A stretch of 64,000 bases of DNA from CAYQQJ01 sp964419935 (lineage in GTDB: Bacteria; Pseudomonadota; Gammaproteobacteria; Pseudomonadales; Cellvibrionaceae): assembly GCA_964419935.1 (NCBI GenBank), contig CAYQQJ010000009.1, positions 62,001 through 126,000 of the forward strand, read 5' to 3'. Position numbers and translations under genes: made by a program. Positions within the stretch are counted from its first letter, which is position 1, and each line of letters begins with the position of its first letter. Under the pieces are notes generated by a model that did not search any database, was not told where the DNA came from, and saw only the letters and a program-made list of their open reading frames with translations. Shown in pieces: positions 52,658 to 59,693 of the stretch.

Positions 52658-53823
52658 TGTCGATAAAATCCCAGCGCAACGACACCGATAATTTCCTGGA
52701 ATTGTTCCTCCAGGATACTCCCATGATCGACACACGCGCTCCGGTGGAGTTCGCGCGCGGCACATTTCCTGGTGCCGTTAACATACCGCTGATGACCGAT
52801 GATGAGCGTGCCCGGGTGGGCACCTGCTACAAAGAGCAGGGGCAGCAGGCGGCGATAGAGCTGGGCCACAAACTGGTCAGTGGTGACAAAAAGGCCGAGC
52901 GCCTGCAGGCCTGGATGAATTTTGCGGGGCTTCACCCCAATGGTTATCTCTACTGTTTTCGCGGTGGTTTGCGCTCGCAGATCTGCCAGCAGTGGCTCGC
53001 TGAGGCGGGTTGCGAGTATCCCCGTGTTATCGGCGGTTACAAGGCGATGCGCCGTTTTCTCATTGATACATTGGACGCAATTTGCCGCGAGCGGTCGATG
53101 GTCTTGATTGCCGGGCGTACCGGTTCGGCCAAGACGGACCTGCTGCTTGAATTCGGCAATAGCGTGGACCTCGAAGGCATCGCGTGTCATCGGGGCAGTG
53201 CTTTTGGTCGCCGGGTTGGCGGCCAGCCCACGCAAATTAATTTTGAGAATGATCTCGCGGTTGAACTGCTGCGTCGCCATCACCAATTACCACCCGGTGA
53301 GCCGTTGTTGCTGGAAGATGAAGGCCATTTCATTGGCAGCTGCACCTTGCCTGATAGCCTCTGGACAGGCATGACAAATAGTCCGCTGCTGGTTGTGGAA
53401 GTGGATCTTGAATCCCGCGTGGAGCACTCCTTCAAAAATTACATTCTGGACAATTTGCGGGACTGGCAAAAAGTGTACGAGCCGGATGAGGCGTTTGCGC
53501 GCTTCGCGGAAGATCTGCGTCAGTCCCTTGCTCGCGTTCGTCGTCGCCTGGGTGGTGTTCGTTACGCGGCCATCAATGAGGTGATGGAGCAGGCCATTGA
53601 TGCGCACCATCGGGGCGATGAATCCCTGCATCGGGAATGGATTCGGCCGCTGCTGCGGGATTATTACGACCCCATGTACGATTACCAGCTGCAGAAGAAG
53701 GCGGAAAGGGTGAGGCTTCGCGGCAATGCCGACGATATTCGTCACTGGCTGCGCAAGAGCCGCGCATCAAAAAATAAGACCGCGGCAAATCCATTTCACA
53801 GACCACGAATAACCCGCTTTTGA
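52657..53823 (+). CDS. mnmH: tRNA 2-selenouridine synthase MnmH (SelU/YbbB)
   Basis: A 388-residue enzyme that replaces sulfur by selenium in 2-thiouridine at the tRNA wobble position. The N-terminal rhodanese domain holds Cys100 in LYCFRGGLRSQ, equivalent to the essential cysteine of the family. The P-loop GRTGSAKTDLL (about 148-158) and LLLEDEGHFIG form the C-terminal ATPase-like domain. It is translationally coupled to selD. No selA, selB or selenocysteine tRNA is seen in the window. Confidence 0.96.
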   Translation: MSIKSQRNDTDNFLELFLQDTPMIDTRAPVEFARGTFPGAVNIPLMTDDERARVGTCYKEQGQQAAIELGHKLVSGDKKAERLQAWMNFAGLHPNGYLYCFRGGLRSQICQQWLAEAGCEYPRVIGGYKAMRRFLIDTLDAICRERSMVLIAGRTGSAKTDLLLEFGNSVDLEGIACHRGSAFGRRVGGQPTQINFENDLAVELLRRHHQLPPGEPLLLEDEGHFIGSCTLPDSLWTGMTNSPLLVVEVDLESRVEHSFKNYILDNLRDWQKVYEPDEAFARFAEDLRQSLARVRRRLGGVRYAAINEVMEQAIDAHHRGDESLHREWIRPLLRDYYDPMYDYQLQKKAERVRLRGNADDIRHWLRKSRASKNKTAANPFHRPRITRF

Positions 53824-53888
53824 TATTATAGCCGCCCCTGGCGTCCGACCCCCTCGGGGCGTTGTTCCACCACTATTAAGGAAAAATC

Positions 53889-54734
53889 ATGAAGAACTTC
53901 GCGTGCCTGCTGTTGCTGACCCTCGCAGTTTTTGCTCAAGCCGAGACCTTTATATTTACGGCTATTCCCGATGAAGATGAATCGCGCCTGCAGGAGCGTT
54001 TCGACAAGGTGGCGGACTATCTGAGCGCGCAGTTGGATGTCGAGGTGAAGTATCTGCCGGTAAAATCCTATGCCGCTGCAGTGACGGCTTTTCGCAATGA
54101 TCAAGTGCAGCTGGCGTGGTTCGGTGGTTTGTCCGGCGTGCGTGCGCGACAGCTGGTGCCGGGTTCCGAGGCGCTGGCTCAGGGCTTTGAAGATCAATTT
54201 TTCAAAACCTATTTTATTGCTCACCACAGTGCCGCTCTTACGCCATCGGATGATTTCCCCGCTGCCATCAAAGGCAAAACCTTCACCTTTGGCTCCAAGG
54301 GCTCAACCTCCGGCAGGTTGATGCCGGAATTTTATATTCGCGAGCATTTGGGTATACCGGAAAAAGTATTCGAGCGCGTTGGTTTCTCCGGGGATCACAG
54401 CCGAACGATTGCCCAGGTCCAGGCCGGCGCTTTTCAAGTAGGTGCGGTGAACTACAAGTCCTGGGAAAACGAGCTTGAAGCGGGCAATGTAAACCCGGAA
54501 AAGGTGCAGATTATTTGGACCACACCAACTTACCCGGATTACCAATGGACCATTCGCGGAGACGTCGACCAACGCTTTGGTGAAGGATTCAAAAAGCGCG
54601 TGCGCGAGGCCTTGCTGGATATGGAAAAGCCGGAGTTGCTGGAAAGCTTTCCGCGGCAATCCTTTGTGCCGGCCAGCAACAGTGACTACGCGCCTATTGA
54701 AAACACCGCTCGCGAGATTGGTTTGCTGGAATAA
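53889..54734 (+). CDS. PhnD-type binding protein, putative selenate ABC transporter
   Basis: A 281-residue periplasmic protein with a signal peptide (CLLLLTLAVFAQA). It carries the PhnD/SsuA fold: FTAIPDEDESRLQERFDKVA, VKYLPVKSYAAAVTAFRNDQ, AWFGGLSGVRARQL, FTFGSKGSTSGRLMPEFYI and VGAVNYKSWE. A subgroup of this family found beside selD/mnmH is described as a putative selenate transporter, which fits the neighbours here. Oxyanion specificity is not shown by sequence; phosphonate or phosphite remains possible. A 366-base gap with palindromes precedes the ATPase gene. Confidence 0.85.
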   Translation: MKNFACLLLLTLAVFAQAETFIFTAIPDEDESRLQERFDKVADYLSAQLDVEVKYLPVKSYAAAVTAFRNDQVQLAWFGGLSGVRARQLVPGSEALAQGFEDQFFKTYFIAHHSAALTPSDDFPAAIKGKTFTFGSKGSTSGRLMPEFYIREHLGIPEKVFERVGFSGDHSRTIAQVQAGAFQVGAVNYKSWENELEAGNVNPEKVQIIWTTPTYPDYQWTIRGDVDQRFGEGFKKRVREALLDMEKPELLESFPRQSFVPASNSDYAPIENTAREIGLLE

Positions 54735-55100
54735 TACGGGCACCGCTATCAATTGCAATGAATACTCAAGTTTCGGAGTTCGTAGAAATTTTTTTCATAA
54801 CTAAACAGATAAAGAAGGCAACAGGTGGATACGCCACAGTGGTGATGCAGCGGGAGAGTTTCTAAAACCGTCACAAGAGGGACCTTGTGCCGGAGCCTAC
54901 AGGGACGTGTTTCATGCAGCACGATCCATGTGCTGCACCCTACGGGCAGCTTTGCTGTGCAAATCGGCTATCCTGCCGATTAGCCTCGGCGTTTTTAGAA
55001 ACTCTCCCGCTGTAGCACCACACTTGCTTACGAAGCGATTAACTTCAAAGCATAATAAGCTGTAACCAACCTCGAAACTTGAGTTAATAGAGATGCGCTA
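54735..55100. repeat. Intergenic region with nested inverted repeats, element D (54850-55010)
   Basis: Arms GCGGGAGAGTTTCTAAAA (54850-54867) and its perfect complement (54993-55010) span 161 bp. Inside, GCAGCAC/GTGCTGC and AATCGG/CCGATT form smaller stems, and GGAGCCTACAGGGACGTG matches the loop word of element A. Outside, ACTCAAGTTTCGGAG (about 54768) and CTCGAAACTTGAGTT (about 55071) form a second inverted pair. No gene was seen. Confidence 0.85.
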
Positions 55101-55760
55101 ATGGTGTTGTTCCAGCTGGTGAACCACGGGTTGAACTACGGCCCCGAAGTTGTGTGGAAAAACCTTAACATTACGATTAACCCCGGCGAGCGTGTGGCGT
55201 TGCTGGGGCCGTCCGGTGCGGGTAAGAGCAGTCTGCTCAATGTGCTATACAAGCAACAGGCGGAGCACATTGCGCTCTGCCCCCAGGACCTTGGGCTGGT
55301 GGATATTCTGTCGGTTTACCAAAACATATTTATGGGACAGCTGGAATGCCACTCCGCAATTTATAACCTCTGCAATCTGATTCGCCCCTTTCAATCTCAT
55401 CGCGTGGCAATCGGGCAGCTGGTAGAGGAGCTGGGTATGCCGGAAAAACTGTTTCACTCGGTGGACCAGTTATCCGGTGGGCAGCGGCAGCGAGTTGCCA
55501 TTGGTCGCGCGCTTTATCGACAGCAGCCGATATTTTTCGGTGACGAGCCGGTCTCCAGTCTCGACCCGCTGCAGGCGCAAATGCTGTTGGAGTTGATTGT
55601 CGAGCGACATGAAACGTCGGTCGTTTCCCTCCACAACCGGCAGTTGGCACTCTCGGTGTTCGACCGGATTATCGGCCTGCGCGACGGCGAGATTCATTTC
55701 GATCGACCGGCAGCGGATATCTCCCTGGACGAGCTCGATCATTTCTATGGCACGCCATGA
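55101..55760 (+). CDS. ABC transporter ATP-binding protein (PhnC-like, putative selenate)
   Basis: A 219-residue nucleotide-binding domain: Walker A LLGPSGAGKSSLL (about 34-46), signature DQLSGGQRQRVAIGRALYRQ, Walker B PIFFGDEPVSSLD and a C-terminal VVSLHNRQLALSVFDRIIGL switch His region. It powers the neighbouring permease and overlaps its start by four bases (ATGA). The 366-base gap to the binding-protein gene may carry a processing signal or attenuator, since the three parts should be co-expressed. Confidence 0.93.
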   Translation: MVLFQLVNHGLNYGPEVVWKNLNITINPGERVALLGPSGAGKSSLLNVLYKQQAEHIALCPQDLGLVDILSVYQNIFMGQLECHSAIYNLCNLIRPFQSHRVAIGQLVEELGMPEKLFHSVDQLSGGQRQRVAIGRALYRQQPIFFGDEPVSSLDPLQAQMLLELIVERHETSVVSLHNRQLALSVFDRIIGLRDGEIHFDRPAADISLDELDHFYGTP

Positions 55761-57229
55761 GTAGCGGCCAACGGCTCGCCCGGGTCAGTGTCGGGTTTGT
55801 CCTCCTTGCGCTCTGCTGCATTCCATTTGCCGATCTCGCTATTTATCGCGTTGAACCCTGGCAGGAATTTGGCCGTATGGCGCGGGGGCTGGTCACGCCC
55901 GGCTGGTACGACTGGCCGTCACTGTTGTCCGCGCTGGGACAGACGGTGGCTTTTGCGCTGTTGGCGGTAGTCGTTTCCTGCGTGAGCGGGCTGGCACTGG
56001 CGATGGCATACGAGTGGCGCGGCGTGCGAATGTTTTGCGCCAGCATCCGCGCGGTGCACGAACTTTTCTGGGGTCTGATTTTCATGCAGGTATTCGGTCT
56101 TTCGCCATTGACCGGGCTGCTCGCCATCGCCATTCCCTACACGGGTATTTTCGCCAAGATCTTTGCGGAAATATTCGATCGGCAATCGCCGGTACCGGGC
56201 CAAACCCTGGCGCCGACGCTGTCCCGTATCAGCCGTTTTGCTTACACTTTACTGCCGCAAGCCTGGCCGGAGCTCGCCGGCTACACCCGCTACCGATTCG
56301 AGTGCGCACTGCGCTCCAGCGCTATCCTCGGTTTTATTGGCCTGCCGACTCTGGGCTTTTTTCTGGACACCGCGTTCAAACAGGGGCAGTACAGTGAAGC
56401 CTTCGGGCTGTTGCTGGTGTTTTATCTTGTGATCGCCAGCATCCGCTACTGGTTGCGACCGCGGTTAATCCCCTTGTATTTGATTGCCGCCTGTTGGCTT
56501 CTGCCGGAGTCACCGCCGGTCGGCGCTTCCTATTTTTGGCAGTTCATTAGTCGGGACATTTGGCCGACACCGTTACTGCAAGGAGACCTCATTGGAGCAC
56601 TTGCCTGGTATTGGCAGCAACTGCACGAGGTAGCTGCATCCGCCATTGTCAGCACTGTGTTACTGTCGCAATTGGCATTGGTTTTGACGGGAGTATTGAC
56701 GCTGGCATTTTATCCATTTGCCAGCAAATTATTGGTCGGCAAGATTCTGCGGTTACCAGGGCAGGGCCTGCTGCTGGTGATGCGTTCCACGCCGGAAATG
56801 ATTCTCGCGTTTATGCTCCTGCTGATATTCGGGCCGTCCGGTTTACCGGCTGTGATTGCACTGGCGTTGCACAACGGCGGGTTGATTGGTTATCTTCTCG
56901 CCCGGCGCAGTGACGAGTTATCACTGCGTCCGGACGCACCGCGGGGCAGCAACCGCTATGCGTTTGAAGTGACTCCCCGGCTTTATCCGCAGTTTCTGTC
57001 CCTGCTGTTTTACCGCTGGGAGGTGATTCTTCGCGAGAGCGCCATACTGGGAATTCTGGGCGTAGCCACCCTCGGTTTTTATATCGACTCCGCATTCGAA
57101 GACATCCGCTACGACCGCGCCGCGTTTCTCATTTTTCTAACCGCGCTGCTCAACATTGCCGTTGATGCCATTTCCCGACGAGTGCAAAGTTACTGCCGCG
57201 TGGAGCAGTCCCGCGCAAAAATGGATTAA
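55757..57229 (+). CDS. ABC transporter permease, fused double PhnE-like
   Basis: A 490-residue membrane protein with about twelve helices. Two homologous halves can be seen: the first has SALGQTVAFALLAVVVSCV and SSAILGFIGLPTLGFFLDTA, the second SAIVSTVLLSQLALVLTGVL and ESAILGILGVATLGFYIDSA. Each contains a binding-protein-dependent coupling loop. The two halves probably replace a homodimer of PhnE. It is the last gene of the selenium transport unit and convergent with the nitronate monooxygenase gene. Confidence 0.9.
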   Translation: MSSGQRLARVSVGFVLLALCCIPFADLAIYRVEPWQEFGRMARGLVTPGWYDWPSLLSALGQTVAFALLAVVVSCVSGLALAMAYEWRGVRMFCASIRAVHELFWGLIFMQVFGLSPLTGLLAIAIPYTGIFAKIFAEIFDRQSPVPGQTLAPTLSRISRFAYTLLPQAWPELAGYTRYRFECALRSSAILGFIGLPTLGFFLDTAFKQGQYSEAFGLLLVFYLVIASIRYWLRPRLIPLYLIAACWLLPESPPVGASYFWQFISRDIWPTPLLQGDLIGALAWYWQQLHEVAASAIVSTVLLSQLALVLTGVLTLAFYPFASKLLVGKILRLPGQGLLLVMRSTPEMILAFMLLLIFGPSGLPAVIALALHNGGLIGYLLARRSDELSLRPDAPRGSNRYAFEVTPRLYPQFLSLLFYRWEVILRESAILGILGVATLGFYIDSAFEDIRYDRAAFLIFLTALLNIAVDAISRRVQSYCRVEQSRAKMD

Positions 57230-57261
57230 TTTATAGGTTCTTAATCATCAACCATACTATC

Positions 57262-57282
57262 TTTTCCCTTTTCCCTTTTCCC
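57262..57282. repeat. Heptamer tandem repeat, three copies
   Basis: Three TTTTCCC units (GGGAAAA on the minus strand). On the minus strand the preceding heptamer GGTGAAA supplies the TGA stop of the nitronate monooxygenase-like gene. Confidence 0.93.
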
Positions 57283-57284
57283 TT

Positions 57285-58301
57285 TCACCGCTTACCCACC
57301 GTCTCTACCCATTCAACCGCTTCCCGAATAATTTCCGCCACGCGTTCGCCGGCGCTGCATTCCCGGTTGACTTGGCCGCAAGACTGACCGCAATACAACG
57401 CCATGTCATCAACTTGCCCGGTGGCATCGGCCAGGGGCGAGTCCGTCGAAAACAGATAAACCGGCTGGCCATCCTGCTCGCCAATAATCGTATCCGAATC
57501 GGCTCCGTCGTAAGCGCCTTCCAGCACCTTATTGGACAGTACTCTCACCGGCGCCGGTTCATGCCAATTGCGTGCAAAGCGCGTGGTATAAATTGTGTCG
57601 TCCGCCTGTGCGGCAATGACACGCTGTTTGTGATGGGGGTGCGCATTGGCTTCATGGGTTGCCAGTAGCGCAGTGCCGAGACTGACGCCTTGCGCACCCA
57701 GTGCCAGGGCGGCTAACAAAGCGCGGCCATTGCCGATGCCGCCGGAGGCAACTACCGGTACGGGGCTTTGTGCGGCAATTTGCGGCAGCAGTGAAAACAG
57801 ACTGGTGGTGCCGCGCACATGGCCGCCGGCTTCATGGCCCTGCACGATGAGCACATCCGCACCGGCGTTCACGGCGGCGTCTGCGTCGCGCTGGCTGCCG
57901 ACCTGGTGAATCACCTGCACACCCTCATGCTTCAGGTGTCGGACGAGCGCGGTATCAACCTCCCAGAAAAGCACCATGGACGGCACCTGCAATGTGAGGC
58001 AGGTTTGAATTTGCTGCGCCAGCAATGTTGCGTCAGTGGAGGCGGGAATTAGGTTGACGGCGAAAGGTGCATCAGTAATTTGACGCAGGGCCGTGACTTC
58101 GGCGCGAATTCGTTCAACCGGTTCGCGCACCATGCCCAGTGCGCCAAAGCCGCCCGCCTGACACACCGCGCCGGCGAGCTGGTAGCGGGCAACGCCGCCC
58201 ATACCGGCCAGCATGATCGGCAGTGAGCAGCCCAAAGTCTGCAGCAGCGGCGTGCGCAACGCCTGGGGCAAAGATAGCGGTTGAGGCGTTACCACTGCCA
58301 A
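57285..58301 (-). CDS. Nitronate monooxygenase-like FMN protein
   Basis: A 338-residue TIM-barrel flavoprotein of the 2-nitropropane dioxygenase family: LPIMLAGMGGVARYQLAGAV, GFGALGMV, DVLIVQGHEAGGHV and the FMN phosphate site VVASGGIGNGRALLAAL. A Cys-rich C-terminal segment (ALYCGQSCGQVNRECSAGER) is seen. It is the last gene of the sulfite-reductase operon and overlaps the upstream DsrH-like gene by 13 bp. The substrate is unknown; nitronate is only the family name. Confidence 0.9.
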   Translation of the reverse strand: MAVVTPQPLSLPQALRTPLLQTLGCSLPIMLAGMGGVARYQLAGAVCQAGGFGALGMVREPVERIRAEVTALRQITDAPFAVNLIPASTDATLLAQQIQTCLTLQVPSMVLFWEVDTALVRHLKHEGVQVIHQVGSQRDADAAVNAGADVLIVQGHEAGGHVRGTTSLFSLLPQIAAQSPVPVVASGGIGNGRALLAALALGAQGVSLGTALLATHEANAHPHHKQRVIAAQADDTIYTTRFARNWHEPAPVRVLSNKVLEGAYDGADSDTIIGEQDGQPVYLFSTDSPLADATGQVDDMALYCGQSCGQVNRECSAGERVAEIIREAVEWVETVGKR

Positions 58302-58669
58302 ATCTGATCCACGCTCTCATACAAGCCGGGCAGCGCGTCGCGGCCAATCACTTCAACACCCGTTTGGGTCGGCAGGTCTGCCAGTCCGCGTTCTTCCAGA
58401 TCTTCCCGCAGCGCGTAAACCGTAATGCCCTTGTTGACCAAGCGGCCAATGTCCTGGGTGAGATCCGCCGGCTGGCGCTGTTGCCAATCGCCCAGCTTGA
58501 GCGCGGGCTGCGCCCGGGTTTGGGTGACGTACTGCACGCCGTGGCCGGTCAACAATACTTGAAGATCGGCGCCGGCACCCACCATGGATTGCGTGAGCCA
58601 CAAAATGGTGTCGTCCTGCTCTTCTACGGTGGTTCGGAATGCCTGGTCTATCACTTGTAATACTTTCAT
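58289..58669 (-). CDS. DsrE/DsrH-like sulfur-relay protein without cysteine
   Basis: A 126-residue protein of the DsrE/F/H fold: ILWLTQSMVGAGADLQVLLT, GHGVQYV, and near the C-terminus ITVYALREDLEERGL followed by a tail ending SVDQIWQW, similar to the end of TusB/DsrH. It has no cysteine, as expected for a structural partner. ATG 58669 has a weak GAGG site; a longer frame is unlikely. It is the third DsrE-type gene of the operon and overlaps the flavoprotein gene. Confidence 0.78.
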   Translation of the reverse strand: MKVLQVIDQAFRTTVEEQDDTILWLTQSMVGAGADLQVLLTGHGVQYVTQTRAQPALKLGDWQQRQPADLTQDIGRLVNKGITVYALREDLEERGLADLPTQTGVEVIGRDALPGLYESVDQIWQW

Positions 58670-58711
58670 GGGAAGCCTCGTCTTGTCGCGTGCCAATTTA
58701 TCGTGTGCTAT

Positions 58712-59122
58712 TTACCTTGTGCCAATGGTCAACGTATTGTCGGATTCACTGGCATAGCGCCAGAGGTCGGCGGGGCCGCCACGGCCGCAGCCGTCGATCA
58801 CGTCATTAACACCGCGCTCGTCGACGCAGAGTCCGCAATTCACCCACTCGAAAGACAGGGACTTTTCTTGCGCCTTGCGTTGCAACGCGGCAATCCAGTC
58901 CTTGGGTAGCGGGTGGCTTTCTTCCTCAGTGTCGCGACCGTGCACGCCATTGCCGTGGGGCTGCTGGTGAGCAAAGGCCAGGGCCACGGCACCTTCATAG
59001 GCAAAGACACGAACATTGGCGCCTTTTTCCAGCGCTATGTCGAGCAGGCGGAAAAAGGTGATGGTGCGTTCGTTTTCGAAGGGTGGATCCATGAAGGCAA
59101 AAGTTAAAGTCTGGGTTGTCAT
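58712..59122 (-). CDS. DsrE family protein with CxxC
   Basis: A 136-residue DsrE-type protein: LTFAFMDPPFENERTITFFR, LDIALEKGANVRVFAYEGAV, then FEWVNCGLCVDERGVNDVI with two cysteines and a third in DGCGRGG. The cysteine position corresponds to the persulfide-carrying site in DsrE/TusD. It lies 42 bp before the DsrH-like gene and after a 224-bp gap that carries a palindrome, and probably carries sulfane sulfur or a related species. Confidence 0.85.
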   Translation of the reverse strand: MTTQTLTFAFMDPPFENERTITFFRLLDIALEKGANVRVFAYEGAVALAFAHQQPHGNGVHGRDTEEESHPLPKDWIAALQRKAQEKSLSFEWVNCGLCVDERGVNDVIDGCGRGGPADLWRYASESDNTLTIGTR

Positions 59123-59204
59123 AGTTGACTCCTGATTCTGTTATTACGTGTTTTGGAATGGGCCAGCACTTTCCCAAGGCCCAAGACAGTCCTAGGGCCG
59201 ATTT

Positions 59205-59295
59205 GGGGTGGGGCTTTTCAAGACCGTCGCCCGCGGGACTCGGGCGCCGAGCCCCCAGGGATGGGTTCACGGCGAGTCTTGAAAAGCCCCACCCC
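59205..59295. repeat. Long palindromic element C
   Basis: Perfect 20-bp arms GGGGTGGGGCTTTTCAAGAC and complement at 59276-59295. Read on the minus strand the loop has CGCCGTGAACCCATCCCTGG then GGGCTC, nearly identical to element B at 13612. It lies inside the cys/dsr operon between two DsrE-like genes and could act as an internal terminator. Confidence 0.9.
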
Positions 59296-59346
59296 GAAGC
59301 GGACCGGTGAACAAAGCCACTAAGGGCATGCCGTTCCGCTTGAGGT

Positions 59347-59673
59347 CTAATTCCAGATGACCTTGTGGCCAGCGAGCATGGCGTCCACCACAATGTCCAA
59401 TTCCCCGGCCTGAACACCAGCCTTGAGCTGGTTACTGTCGATTTGCCGCTGGGTGAGAGCCAGACTGTCCGCAAGAATATTCACCGGTGCCTTGGTAAGC
59501 GCATCAAAGGCTTCGCAGCGGGCGCCGCGACGGGCGGGGGTCACACCATTTTGCACCAGCAGTACACGTACGTTATTGCCGGCGTTGGCCAGTTGAGTGG
59601 CGAGATCGTATTGCGCACGGGTGCGGGTTTCCGTAAAGGGATCCTGACTTTGAATGAACAGGTATTCAGACAT
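59347..59673 (-). CDS. DsrE family protein, small
   Basis: A 108-residue DsrE-type protein: EYLFIQSQDPFTETRTRAQY, DLATQLANAGNNVRVLLVQN, GVTPARRGARCEAF (one cysteine) and a C-terminal DIVVDAMLAGHKVIWN. It begins 20 bp after the cysI stop, in the same direction, and is likely translated with it. It may pair with the two other DsrE-type proteins as a three-component sulfur carrier. Confidence 0.85.
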   Translation of the reverse strand: MSEYLFIQSQDPFTETRTRAQYDLATQLANAGNNVRVLLVQNGVTPARRGARCEAFDALTKAPVNILADSLALTQRQIDSNQLKAGVQAGELDIVVDAMLAGHKVIWN

Positions 59674-59693
59674 AAGGTTTTCCTCTGTTGTGA

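Noticed and set aside
18775..57282. Heptamer arrays considered as CRISPR repeats
   Set aside because: The units are directly abutting 7-mers with no spacers, and no cas gene is present.
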